Positions 12,546 through 23,865 of a stretch of DNA of 64,000 nt are shown in pieces. Each line of letters starts with the position of its first letter. Positions within the stretch are counted from its first letter, which is position 1. The translations under genes and the position numbers were made by a program. The stretch lies in NCBI GenBank assembly GCA_003290165.1, contig QNQO01000506.1, forward strand, positions 620,001 through 684,000, given 5' to 3'. The DNA is from Berberis thunbergii. Lineage: Eukaryota > Streptophyta > Magnoliopsida > Ranunculales > Berberidaceae. Below the pieces are notes generated by a model. The model did not search any database, was not told the DNA's origin, and saw nothing but the letters and a program-made list of their open reading frames with translations.

Positions 12546-12550
12546 AAAAT

Positions 12551-14291
12551 TGATGAACTATTTTAGTAGCACACAACTTAATACCCTGCTTTGTAATTTG
12601 TAGTATAGAATAAGTAGGGATCGTTCTAGACCGGGGATTAGAGGGCTTGTTTATTACGCTAATAATAATTAAAAGATAACTAACAACCTAATTAATTAAA
12701 TAAAAGGGGGATTGGGTTTTCTAAATTAAATTATGAAAATAACTACGAAAATTAATGTAAAGATAATAAACTAAAGAGATGACAAAGATGAGAAATTAGC
12801 TAAGGGTTTTATCTCCACACACCAAACATATGCTTATAAATTAATCTTCAATAATCATTTGCTAACTCGTGAGAGACAATGCTCAAGACTAACCGTGACC
12901 GCACTGCATTAATCTTATTATTTTCCCAAGTTCGTTGAATTAAACTAAGCGTCGCTTTCAAACTATTCTTATCATGCTATCTAAACAGGAATCGCAAGTT
13001 AAATAGCAATCTAAGATCATTAAGTTTTGTGGAAAATATGAGCACTGACTAGGCAATCACAAGTATGATCAGCATCTTGTTCTTGCCTAGGTTTTGACTT
13101 AACATTACCAACGTTCCTTGGTATTTACTACTTGTGAGTACAGAATCATAACAATTAGGTGAAATTCTCCTATACTCTAGCCCCAGATCCTAGCATGCTT
13201 ACTAAGTTGGCCACCTTAACAAACATAAAAGGAAAAGTTCTCTATAAAGTAGTTAAGCAAAACACAATCACTAATAGCAAGGAAGATTAAATTCAATTAG
13301 TTTATAAAGCACATGTTCGGGGCTTCGAATCCACCCCTAACTAAGAGGAGTTTAGCTAGACATATTAATTATGTTTAAACAGTAATCCATAATCAATAAT
13401 CAAACTAAAATTAAGAGAAATAGATGTTTAGAGATGAAAACAAAACACTGATCCGTGGTGGTACTGAGTAGAACTGGGGTGCGAATAGCGCGAAATATCT
13501 TCCTTCCTCACTTCGCGAGCTGCTCCTTCCTGCTTCCTCTCGCGGATTTCCTCCTCTGCTTCTTCAGTTTCACTGCTTCACCTCTCTTCGCGATAAGCTC
13601 TGATGAGAAGGGGATGACGAGGCTGAGAATGGGAAGAAGGGACGAAGAGGAAAGGACGAGGGACTGAGACGGTGGTTAGGGTTTGGCTAGGTGGCGATGG
13701 GCGGCGACAATCAGGGACAGCGAGAGAGGATTGAGACGAGGATGTGGTGTGAGGAGGTTCTGATGGTGATGGCGATGAGGGAGTCAGGCGAGAGAGGGAT
13801 GAGGCGACTGTGGTTGTAAGGAGGAGGGGATGAACGGGGTCCTACGTGGTGGTCTGCGGCTGTAGATGAGGGTGGTGAAGATGGTTGATGATGGGTGAGG
13901 ACGGCGGCTAGGGTTTGTGCGAGGATGCAGTGGATGGGATGCTCTACTGGATGGGTCGATGGATGGGATGCTCTACTGGATGGGTGCAGTGGATGATGCG
14001 TCAAAGCTAGGTATCTTCCTCCTTTTATTCTTGTTTTTCCTCTTTCTGTAGTTTCCTTGTTGGTGTGGTTTCCTTGTTTGTGTGGAGTCCTTGTTTGTGT
14101 GAAGTCCTTGTTTGTGTGAAGTCCTTGTGCAATTAGTATTCCTAAATTGCCAATTTGCTTCTATTTTAAAGTATTGTTATTGGAAACCTACACAAACATG
14201 AAAATAACAATTAGTACCATAATTAACAAATAATAGCTAATAATACATATAGAAATATGGTACTAAAAATAGCACAATTATGCCCTTATCA
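12551..14291 (-). repeat. 5' LTR of the Athila-type element
   Basis: It is 1741 bp, the same length as the 3' LTR, and I found only two substitutions against it (13104 and 13359). Read on the minus strand it runs TGATAAGG...TTCATCA. Its outer edge joins GCCTC at 14292-14296, which does not match the five bases outside the other LTR. Confidence 0.95.
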
Positions 14292-14398
14292 GCCTCTCTC
14301 TCACACATTTAATGAAAAAATGTGTAATCATTGCTTTGTTGTTATAAACACGCTAGTGTATTAACCGTGTCGTTGGCACAATCATACACTTTCCACAT

Positions 14399-14786
14399 AG
14401 TGTGTACTTGTACAATTGACATGGGTACAGTATCATGCCTTCGACATCTCACCCCCTGATCCTTGGGTCGTGCCTTCAACACTTTCCAAATATGTCATGA
14501 AATTACCAAATAGGATAGCAAATTATGGGTTACCAAAACATTGAATAATTATACTTTTTTCATTCTCATCGACCTACTATTATAATTTATACAGTGTGTA
14601 CTTGTACAGTTGACATGGGTACAATGTCATGCCTTCGACATCTCACCCCCTGATTCTTGGGTCGTGCTTTTGACACTTTTCAAATAGGTCATGAAATTAC
14701 CAAATAGGAGAGCAAATTATGGGTTACCAAAACATTGAATAATTATACTTTTTTCATTCTCATCGACCTACTATTATAATTTATAC
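14399..14786 (+). repeat. Tandem duplication, 194-bp unit x2
   Basis: The units at 14399-14592 and 14593-14786 align without gaps over their whole length with a few substitutions (for example CAATTGACATGGG against CAGTTGACATGGG). Each starts AGTGTGTACTTGTACA and ends TTATAATTTATAC. No coding potential is seen. Confidence 0.9.
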
Positions 14787-15465
14787 GCATCACCATTATA
14801 GTATACCACATTCACCTTATCTTTGCTTGGGTTTAGCTTGGGTTTGACTGTCTTAAATACCTCAGCCCAATAAAACATGTTATTTCTATAGGATTAAAAA
14901 AATGTTTATTTTGACTTAATAAAATGGTCAAAGTCAAATTTTTTACTACGACTGGAACTATGTTTTCATTGAGCCTAATTTATGGGCTTGTAGTCTTGTA
15001 GGCCCATAATGATGCCCATATGCAAGATTGTGTTAAGCTGTCCTTATAAGGGAAAAGGGGGGCATTCTCGGAAAACCAAATTCTTGTCGCATTTAAGAAG
15101 CACTAGTCATTATATTATGAGAGTTTAATAATAAAGTGAGAATTTAAAAATGAAATGCGAAGGGAAGGAGAAAAAAGGGTTTTGTTGTTGCGCAGTGAGG
15201 GCCAATAAGTGGGTGATGGGTGTCGCTGGTAGACCTTTAGGTGACCACATGGTGAGAGCGGTGGGTCCAAAGGATCATGTGTTGTTTCTTATATTGATTG
15301 GAGAAGATGGTAGGACGGTTTTGTTTGTAATTATAATTTATGGGCGAAAACGCTTTTGGAATTTCGAAATATTGGCTCTAGCACACCAACAAGTGAATTG
15401 CGGTCATAGATAGAGGTATATGTATGTGGCAACTTGCAATGACCCTGGGAGCAAAAATTGTAATG
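14787..15465. other. Intergenic DNA, nothing recognised
   Basis: There is a short open frame at 15150-15413 (87 codons) with no similarity that I recognise and no supporting signals. I treat this stretch as non-coding. Confidence 0.5.
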
Positions 15466-15474
15466 TTGTTAATT

Positions 15475-15988
15475 GGGTCATTTCCCGTTTGGTCTCCATT
15501 AGTTTTTGGCTTATTTTCTATTTGTCCCACATCAGTTTTTGTATCCTAGTCTAATACCCATGACTGCGTGTTCAACTATTTTGACTAATCAACTTGATTC
15601 AATTATTGTTTAAATACCAACTTATACCTACATGTACTTTGCACATGCTTTACTAAAATACATAAATCACGTTGCTTGATGATCATGTTTGATCGAACGG
15701 CTAAGAAAATAACATTTTGATTATTTTTTTAATTTTAATTTAAAGATGGGTGTCAATTAAAAATTATATGCAAATTAATGGGGGCCAATGAAAATTATAT
15801 ACAAATTCTAGTGGTTTTAGTAAAAACATGTGCAAAACACATGCATTGGTCTTTTTGAAAAAAATAGATGGAGTTTGTCAGTCTACGTAGTTGAACACAC
15901 AGTGATGAGTGTTAGACTATGATACAAAAACTAATGGGAGTTATATAAATATAGTTATAACTTAATGGGGTCAAATGGGAAATAACCC
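15475..15988. mobile_element. MITE with long inverted arms, MULE-type
   Basis: The 514-bp element is flanked by a perfect 9-bp target duplication TTGTTAATT (15466-15474 and 15989-15997). The ends are GGGTCATTTCCCGTTTGG and the complement of CAAATGGGAAATAACCC. The arms stay similar for about 100 bp, sharing CATTAGTTTTTGTATC and GTGTTCAAC blocks. A 9-bp duplication and long arms fit a non-autonomous Mutator-like element. Confidence 0.85.
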
Positions 15989-16607
15989 TTGTTAATTTCA
16001 TAGCATTATCAATTTTGTATTTTAGCACTTACGGGGTTGGATTTTAATCTCATTTGTGATCTTAATCAGATCAAAATCAATTAAATATGGTTTTTTTTTT
16101 AAGTTTGACACTCATTAGTTTATAAATATTATAGTTTAACACTCGTTTTGAAAATAAATTGAGTTTAACACTCATTTTCTAATGGAACTGTTAAATCAAT
16201 GTTATTAATCAGTCAAGATTAATTTGCGAACAATTTTACCTTACCTTGGTCAGGGCTAAAAATAAAATTAAAAACATAAAAAGATTATTATTTGGTCAAG
16301 TCAAAATCTCTCTCTTTTTAACCATGGTTAAAATCTCCCCCCAATCATAAATAAATAAAATCATCTCTCTTCTCTGGCGCTCACTTGTTTCAAATTTTCA
16401 TCTCAACTCAACTTATCAAACCAACACACACTGTACTACTACACTCACTGCTGGAGTGAGTGAGAGAGAGAAATAAAAGAAAGAAAAAAACATTGAGCGA
16501 TCGATCATAGTGAAATACAGAGCCAGAGCGAGAGATAACCAATGCCATTTCTCTGACTGAAGAAGAAGACATACTTTGTTGTTGGTCGGAGAATAGCGCC
16601 CTTGATA

Positions 16608-17623
16608 ATGACGGTGTTTGGACACAGTATAGGAGGAGGATTCCTGGCCGGAAAGCAGGTGTTCCCGGTGGACTGCGAGATAGAAGCGTCGCAAAGGCTA
16701 GCAGACATGGATTCGCGTGGGGGCGTGCCCCTACTGACTTTTGAGATTTTTTTTTATTTGTCCCCCAATTAGTTTTTTATTTGCGCCCCTATTCTCACTT
16801 TTCACTTCAACCAGAACTTCATCATTCAAATCATATACATATCAAACCCAAACTCTACTTTTAGAGTTAGAGATAGAGGTTAAATCCCTCAAATCTCTCC
16901 AAGAAACTAAAATCCACAGTTTCTTCTTCACACTCCATCGATTGGATAAGATGAGGGAAACCCCCATATTTCATCATCTTCAAAGATCTATAACTATTGA
17001 GTTATTTGAGCTCATCTTCACAAGATCCAGCAAGGTCCAAACCACCTTATTCTTCTTCTTCTAGGTACCAGGTGCCTTCATTAATCACTGTGTTGGTAAT
17101 CTCCACAGTAAAATCGTACGCAACTCAATCTCCTCCTCCTCCTTTTCTTCATGTAGTAGTAATCAACGATTCAAACCCTTTTCTTGTGTTGTGTTTCTAG
17201 AAGTAGTAATAATCTTCAATGAATATAGTAGTAATCATCTTCAATGATTGTCTTTGTTGTACTCTCTTTTTTGCTGTATTTAAGAAAAATTCATGTTAAA
17301 GTAACTATTTTTTATATTATATTTAATTAATTATGACATCACTCCACCCCTCTTAACAAAAATCTTGGCTCCGTCACTGAAGGCTAGTGGAAGCGTCGCA
17401 GACGAGAGATATGAAGGCAGCATTGGAGTGCATCGCGAGTCCATTCGTTGACGTCAACTACATCATCGTTGTTTGCTTGAAAACAAGGAAGACAGAGGCC
17501 GTCTTGCACAACGAGTCCGCCATTGAAGTTTGGATTGAATACCAAGAGTTTTTTTTACTGACGTCACTGCTCTTTTTTTCACTGCTCATACTGGAAATCT
17601 CACTCTCCCTCACAAACTTCTAA
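16608..17623 (+). pseudogene. Captured 5' fragment of an ankyrin-repeat protein gene
   Basis: Two pieces join across a hAT insertion: 16608-16701 and 17388-17623. They read from an ATG (MTVFGHS...) through GKQVFPVDCEIEASQRL, then VEASQTRDMKAALECI, SPFVDVNYI and LKTRKTEAVLHNESA. This resembles the N-terminus of a conserved plant ankyrin-repeat protein in which this segment leads into the first ankyrin units. After WIEYQ the frame slips in a T-run, and ankyrin-like residues (TDVTALF, HTGN) can be traced in another frame. Only about 90 N-terminal residues are present. The fragment lies inside a MULE and cannot encode a whole protein. Identification is from memory of the family, so the exact gene is uncertain. 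Confidence 0.7.
16702..17379. mobile_element. Non-autonomous hAT element inside the ankyrin fragment
   Basis: The 678-bp element is flanked by a perfect 8-bp duplication AAGGCTAG (16694-16701 and 17380-17387). The right end reads GGCTCCGTCACTG, whose complement CAGTGACGGAGCC is typical of Tip100-like hAT ends. The left end CAGACATGGATTCG is a diverged match. It splits the ankyrin coding piece exactly between two codons' worth of duplicated target, so it arrived after the capture or was already in the source copy. Confidence 0.85.
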
Positions 17624-18551
17624 GATCATCAACAAAATTCGTTTACTTCTGTTTGTCTCTTATTTGTTGAAATTTTGTCGCTAAAATTTTATAGCTGATT
17701 CGCTCAATGTGTGAGTTTTCAGATTAACTCTGCATATTTCAGCCTCCAGCTTCTTTAAATTAGAATTTGGTCTTGTGAAATTTGAGAACTTGAAATTAAA
17801 ATTAGGGCTTAATATGATATTTGAGTGGAATATGATAGTGTTTAATTCAAATATTTGATTTGCATAAAATTAGTTAACGTACTCGATTTGGTCCACCGTA
17901 TTGAGTGAGCAAAGTCAAATTGGCAACTCAGTTCCTAACCGAGTCAGTGATTGAGCCACACAGGAGATAACGATGACCCTGGCTCTATAAAGCAACTATC
18001 CACCACCCCCCTGTCTAGTCACCAAGGACAAGTGGAGCCAACCTATCAGTTGCTCCCCAACTAAAGTTACCAAAGCAACTACAATTTCTAACCAACATGG
18101 AAAGCATCCCATCTCAAGTTGAACGACAGTAAGCCCTCTCCCATTTCTCCCACTCAAATCCCGAAGCAAGGTTAAACCATAAGACATGGCTGGGGGACAT
18201 CTTGTAGCATGCTAGTAGCACGTGCTTTGGCCATATCAGTTCTTCCAACTACTTCTCCATTATAATTGAGATCTGTAACTTTGCCATAACATCTTATGAT
18301 GAGAGAGATTAGTGAGAAGATGGTGAGAGATTAGAGAGAAGGGGAAAGGATGAGGGGAGGCTAGTGGTGGGAGGGAAAAGGGGAAGGGGAAGGGGGAGGG
18401 GAGAAGGATGGGTTGGTTAATTGATGGGATCAAATAATAATCAATTTAAAGATTTTTTTTTTAGCCTTGACCAAGTTATTAAGTTAGAAAAATGAACGGT
18501 AGACTCAATTAATTTTCAAAAAATGTCAAACTAAAAAAAACCCATTAAATA

Positions 18552-19925
18552 TCCATTGACAATCGTGAAAAAACCCAAATTCCAATAAGGATTTTCCATG
18601 TTTTTTTTTTGCCTAACATTTTTCCTCCATCTTTGTCGCTCTCCTCCACTCTACCATTCATGGATTATTTCTCAATGATGATCAAAGCATCAAATTCTCT
18701 TTAAATAAAACCTTATATTTAAATGCCATGACACAAATGCACGTTTCTTACTTGCAGTCGTTGAAACATTACAATTTAGGGTTTCAAATTGGTCGATCAA
18801 GTTTTCAATTTTCGAGTGCATTTCAGATCTAGGGTTCCAAATCTGTTTATTCATCTCTGTTTGTCAATAGAGAGTTGAAGCTAGGGTTTCACTGGTCCGA
18901 TTTTTGAATTCTTGAATTCAGAATAATGTTTTACTATTCATTGCTGACTGGGACAAAGTCAAATTGAATGGATTAGAGATAAAAAGATGGTTATGATTGA
19001 AAGTTGGGAAATGTATTGAATTTGAGGGTTGAGATTCATTTCGTATGATGACGTATTTGTAAATATAAAACATGTAGAAGAACAAAACTAATGAAAAAAC
19101 TTTTGAAAAAAGTTGGTGGAATGTACATGTGGGGAAGAGAGAAAATATTGTGTTTTCCTTTTAGCAAAATGAGAATTATCATAACTATCTACATCGTTGT
19201 CGGATTTTGATAAACTTAAAATTATTGAAATGCATTTTTGAATGTCGTTTGAACTAAATCAATGATCAATACAAGGGCAAAAATATTAAAAATATATTTA
19301 ATAATTTATAAAAGTATAATGTATTACACGTCTTTAATATTTTTCAATATTTTTTAAAAACAATGAGACGACCGATCATACCAGAGTGATTATGGGAGAA
19401 CTCATTTTCGACGTTTAAAATTTTTCTCCAACTAATTCAAAGTTGACTGAATCGACTTAAACTTCAATATTGATTAAAACTTGGAGATAATGTTAAGTAC
19501 AAAATAATTAGCAAAATAAAATAAAATAACGTGGATTGGCAACGGGAACATAATCTAGTCCATTGACAATCGTGAAAAACCCAAAATTCCAGTGACGTTT
19601 TCCACGTTTGTTTTTGCCTTACGCTTTTTCTCCATCTCTGTCGCTCTCCTCCACTTCACCATTCGTGGATTCTTTCTCAATGATGATCAGAGCATCCAAT
19701 TCTCTTTGAACAAAACCTTATATTCGAATGCCATGACACAAATGCACGTTTCTTACTTGCAGTTGTTGAAACATTACAAGTTAGGGTTTCAAATCGGTCG
19801 ATCAAGTTTTCAATTTTCGAGTGCATTTCAGATCTAGGGTTCCAAATCTGTTTCTTCATCTCTGTCTGTCAATAGAGAGTTGAAGCTAGGTTTTCACTGG
19901 TCTGATTCTTGAATTTTGAATTAGA
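18552..19925 (+). repeat. Direct duplication of about 370 bp upstream of the kinase pseudogene
   Basis: The copies at 18552-18922 and 19559-19925 share TCCATTGACAATCGTGAAAA at the start, then CGCTCTCCTCCACT, AATGCCATGACACAAATGCA and AGAGTTGAAGCTAGG. They differ by scattered substitutions and a few indels. The second copy lies 1.4 kb before exon 1 of the kinase pseudogene and looks like leader or promoter sequence. Whether it is the gene's 5' UTR is a guess from position and composition. Confidence 0.85.
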
Positions 19926-21346
19926 ACTGGAAAAGGTAAGGTTTCACTGGTTTTGAATATTGAAACGGTCTTCACCTCGCCAACAACTCTTCAACAGGCC
20001 TTCTTTTGTTTCAATTACAGTCGCTTTTGTTTGTGCTTTGTCACTTAGGATAATTTACAGAACAGTGTACAAATTCAACGTCTGCCTTGATGTAGTGTGG
20101 AAAATTCAACATTTCCTCTGTTTTTATTAGAAAATTTAGAACTAGAGTTCAAGAGTGTTTAACCTAATCTTTTCTATTACTGGTGAAGGTACTTCTTACG
20201 TTGGTTTTGTTGGGTGTTGCAGTCAATTGCTATAGACCGGACTATTGAAGATGTTTGTGGGCAACCACAACACAATCTACTTCATAATCTTCTTTGTTCC
20301 GTTGTGTGAATGTCATCCTCTAAGAACACCTTATTTTAGGGAAATTTAATTTATACAGGATCGATGCTGCCTGCGACCTCTAGTATATTAGGTAGGTATA
20401 TCTATGTTCTTCCCTTGTTATGGTAGAATTTGCGTACTTATTTAATGAAGAATTGATGGGTTTATGTACTTCATTTGGTGGATTCCAAGGGCCTTCGTTG
20501 ATCAATACTAATGATTTTCACGAGTCTAACATGGCCTGAATTAAGTAGTGTAGCACTCCGTATTTAATTGGTTCACTTGGAAATTTTTTAGTTTGCAATT
20601 TTTTTCGAAACAACTTGAAAAGAGAAAGTAAAGTCTGCCGAAGAGTTAGGTGAAACAAATATGGTCCCCCTTTGATCGGCTTAATTTAGGTCTGGGTATA
20701 CCCACCGTCACGTAAAATAAATGTAGCTAATAAAAATATGTTTATATGGAACAACATACTTGGGTTTGAAAATAATTCGGTTTGATTCGTAAAATCTCAA
20801 CCTAGTCCCAGTACGAGGTACATTATTTTGATCTAAAAGTTAACTGGATTGTTGGCACTTGGCACAATAAATGAAACCTTTTGTGTGATGTTGTATAAGA
20901 AGATCCAAGTGAGAAACCAACTTTTTTTTTCTAAATTTATATGTTTATTTATTTCTGAAACATTTTGTTTGCATTGGTTAAGAACTTAAGATTTATGTAT
21001 GTTTCTAACCTTCAAGTTCGTGGGTGGAGTCTTTGCTCTCAAAGGCTGACAGAACGAAGGGAAAATGTATGAGAGTACGAGACAAAAGTTTGCTAATTGA
21101 AGCAACTCTTTAAGCAAAGTGTCTATTGTACTAAAAAAATTCGCCTTTCAAAAATAATTCAAACGGCCCCATGGAGTGGGTAAAAGGCATCTTTTGATAG
21201 CTCCCCTTATATATATAAAGCTGAAATTTGGAATGCTTATTCATCTCTCCCAGTTCAGGGATTCACTTTTGTTCTGTCTATTGCTTTGTTCTCAGTCTGA
21301 ACCTCCTTATGATGTTCTAGAGCGGTTCTCTCTCCAGATTGACGGA
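19926..21346 (+). other. Probable 5' leader region of the kinase pseudogene
   Basis: No coding frame is recognisable between the duplicated block and exon 1. Several GT..AG-like sites and T-rich stretches suggest leader and intron sequence, but nothing can be assigned. Confidence 0.3.
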
Positions 21347-21586
21347 ATGGGGCTTCTGCAGTTGCTTTGGGTTCATGAGAGAGCCCAGAAGACCATTCAG
21401 ACCTGGCAGTTGGTTTTCCCAGGAGTACCTTCTAGAAGATACGGATAGTGAAATAGCACATGAACATAATGGTGATTTCTGAATCTGCAGAAAATCTGTT
21501 GAGGAGATTCTCTTGCTTCAAGCTCAGAATGGACAGCATGCAGGGAAGTTCCTGTTAAGGAAACTCGTTAACTTATCTGCTCAGAG
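21347..21586 (+). pseudogene. Kinase pseudogene exon 1 (N-terminus)
   Basis: The family N-terminus (GFCSCFGFMR...) is readable only one base out of frame from the ATG at 21347, because the run after ATG is GGGG where three G would keep the frame. The reading continues through SQEYLLEDTDSEIAHEHNGD, then a TGA, then KSVEEILLLQAQNG. It shifts frame again before CREVPVKETR, where TAA replaces a codon, and ends at LICSE before a GT donor at 21587. Confidence 0.85.
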
Positions 21587-22471
21587 GTAATCAATAAAGA
21601 TGTTTCATTGTACTTTGACTTGTTACTTAACAAAGACATTCCTAGGGGGGCACTACCTTGCATCAATTCCATGGATGTGTTCAAATAGGTATACACGTAG
21701 TGGTGCTGTTGAAACAATATGAATTAAGAAATCTGAGTGCATACTACACAAACAGTTGCTTGCACACTTGACACTTCCCAACCATGATATATGTTTATTA
21801 GTAATTGATAAATTTATCACTTGAGTTGGACACAGTAATTGATGCATTCAGTGTAACCAAATAAAATGTCCAAATGGTCATTATTTGTATATAATAAGTC
21901 AGGTTACATTTTTCATGCCTTCCATCATCCCTTGTATCCATTAAATTTGTTTGTACACTTAATTGTTGTTTGCTGAAAAGGTTTAGGTTGTTCTTTTCTT
22001 GCATAGATGTACAACATAATACACCAACTCTGCATTTCCCCCTATGATGCTGGCATTTGTGTGTTTAATGTTGGTTAAGCACATAAACTGTAATGCTTAT
22101 TGATTGGCTTATCTGTAAACTTAATGACTGACTTAATTGTAATGCTTTTATTTGCAATGTAAGTAGTCTGAATTCGTAAAGGACTTCTCTCTCGAACCTA
22201 GTGCCATTTGATTGAGGAGAATAAAAATATGAAGTTACAGAAATGTCATCCTATCCATCCATTACACCGGAGGATGATGGAGAAGATGGTTATTCTATTA
22301 TGCTCTGTTGTCGGTCCATCTTAGGAGGACTTCAAGCCTGTTCTTAGTCATAGATGCCAACTTAATGAAGTTCATTTTGTCTCTCAGAAGCAATTTTGTC
22401 TTAATTGGTACTGGTTTTTATATAACTTGTGCTAGCATGCTCGCCAATACTGACTATAAGTGAATAATCAG

Positions 22472-22676
22472 GATGAGGATGGAAATAAAATGATCAACGA
22501 GTATGTCCGTATGTATAAGCTTGGTTTTGGAAGCTACGGAAAAGTGGTAAGCATCCTCTTATCAATGTTAATAAGAAATAGATACTTAATTGGTTAAACC
22601 TCAGTAGTTTCTCAGTTGGAAATTTTGACAGGTTCTATACAGAAGTAGTGAAGATGGAAAGCAGTACACAATTAAA
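22472..22676 (+). pseudogene. Kinase pseudogene exons 2 and 3 (glycine loop and lysine)
   Basis: Exon 2 (22472-22546) encodes DEDGNKMINEYVRMYKLGFG followed by SYGKV, so the GxGxxGxV nucleotide loop is intact. Exon 3 (22632-22676) encodes VLYRSSEDGKQYTIK with the ATP-anchoring Lys last. Both are flanked by AG and GT. These exons carry no obvious damage. Confidence 0.92.
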
Positions 22677-23366
22677 GTAGTTTTCCTCTTTTCTCAACAA
22701 AGAATTACATATTATCATTACCATCTTGGTCTTCTCTGTTTCTTAGGACAACCTTCCACTTTAGTCGTGTTTTTTTTGTTGTATTTCTATTTACTTCTAC
22801 TTCCATCCATTGACCTTTTTTTGGCTGTTAATCAATTTAGTTTACTGCATGCTGTATTTAAAAAACCCAGAAAATAAAACATAAACAATTTTGAAAGTTT
22901 TGGCTTAAAAAAGAGAAAAGGGAAAAAGAACACGCCTTTGCATGTCAAACGACTTTGACATGCAAATAATGTATGTCAAACGATTTGATGTTTAGACTTA
23001 ATGAATGGATGGAAGTAGGACTGGACAACACACCTTTGCAATGTAATGTGTCAATGTGACATGGTACAAATATGGTATAGTGTCAGACATGCTGACTAAA
23101 GACCCACCAAATTGGAGACATTTTCATAGATTACATTGTTATTTCTTTCAAACTTCATTTTGTTTGTCATACTATTTACATGTAGAATCACCACTCAAGT
23201 CATGCCAAATACTAATTGGTATATAATATTGGAATCATCAAAATAATATTTGAAGAAGTTGATAATCCAAATGCGGAGTCTCTAGAAATTATGGATATCA
23301 AACATTTTTTTATTTTCAAAATCTCTTCTGGAAACTAAGTGTGGAAGTGCCTTTATGTGGTATTCA

Positions 23367-23865
23367 CTTTGCAGTTAAATTAGAAAGCGGTCGCAGCGCG
23401 GTCCAATACCGAATTACAATTAAGCGGGATAAATCGGTCTACTTTAATTATTAGGATATAATTTAATTTTTACTAGTTTACAACTGAATTTAATTATGCA
23501 GGTACCTAGGCTTGTTTAGGAACAACCAACACAACACAAGTAACAAGTGATAACAAGTTAGCATTTAGCTACATCACTCTACCAGTAAATAGCAATATGT
23601 AAACTCTAAAACTAACATTCAATCATTCAAAACTAAGCCGATATATGTTATATCAGTAAAAATAATTTGCATTCAATCATTCATAAATAAACCGATATAA
23701 TATATCAGTAAAAATAAGTTATAGCGATAAATCGGTTGGGCCGATTAATCGTTGACTCGCCGATTTTTTGGAGTCCGCTAAACCCCAATCGATTTCACTC
23801 AGTTCGGTTCGATCAAACTCCGAATTACAATTAATCGGCGATTTTTCGCTGCATTAATAGCATAG
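23367..23865. mobile_element. hAT-type MITE, CTATGCAGTTAA family, in intron 3
   Basis: It is 499 bp with a perfect 8-bp duplication GGTATTCA (23359-23366 and 23866-23873). The ends are CTTTGCAGTTAAAT and the complement of ATTAATAGCATAG. It shares the GAAAGCGGTCGC and ACCGAATTAC blocks with the element at 25178. Confidence 0.8.

Larger units (their letters stand above)
3477..14291 (-). mobile_element. Athila-type Ty3/gypsy LTR retrotransposon, nearly intact
   Basis: The element is 10,815 bp on the minus strand: 5' LTR 12551-14291, PBS 12528-12545, gag-pro 9697-12432, RT-RNase H 8246-9688, integrase 7043-8245, a 1.8-kb non-coding 3' region, a polypurine tract at 5221-5232 and the 3' LTR 3477-5217. 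The tRNA-Asp primer site, long LTRs, DLGAS protease and FMDD reverse transcriptase place it in the Athila branch of the non-chromoviral Ty3/gypsy elements. No env-like frame and no chromodomain is visible. LTRs differ at two sites (C4030/A13104 and A4285/G13359), so the insertion is recent. The flanking five bases do not form a target duplication (AAAAT against GCCTC). The coding region has one -1 frame change and one TAG, so this copy probably cannot make a full polyprotein without recoding. Confidence 0.95.
16089..18543. mobile_element. Pack-MULE carrying an ankyrin gene fragment
   Basis: The 2455-bp element is flanked by a perfect 9-bp duplication ATTAAATAT (16080-16088 and 18544-18552). 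The terminal inverted arms (16089 to about 16300, and about 18424-18543) both begin GG(G)TTTTTTTT then AGTTTGACA, and share the GAAAATWAATTGAG and TTGGTCARGGCTAAAA blocks. The left arm is longer because a TTTAACACTCATT-like unit is repeated three times. No transposase is visible. The interior holds exon sequence of an ankyrin-repeat protein (16608-17623), cut by a hAT element at 16702-17379. Region 17624-18400 may be intron or further captured sequence. Confidence 0.85.

Noticed and set aside
12433..12576. Upstream extension of the gag frame into the leader and PBS
   Set aside because: The extension would translate the primer site and a T-rich leader into hydrophobic low-complexity residues. 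The ATG at 12430-12432 begins normal Gag sequence.
16416..16708. Minus-strand frames opposite the ankyrin fragment
   Set aside because: They are antisense shadows of the captured coding sequence, which is better supported on the plus strand.
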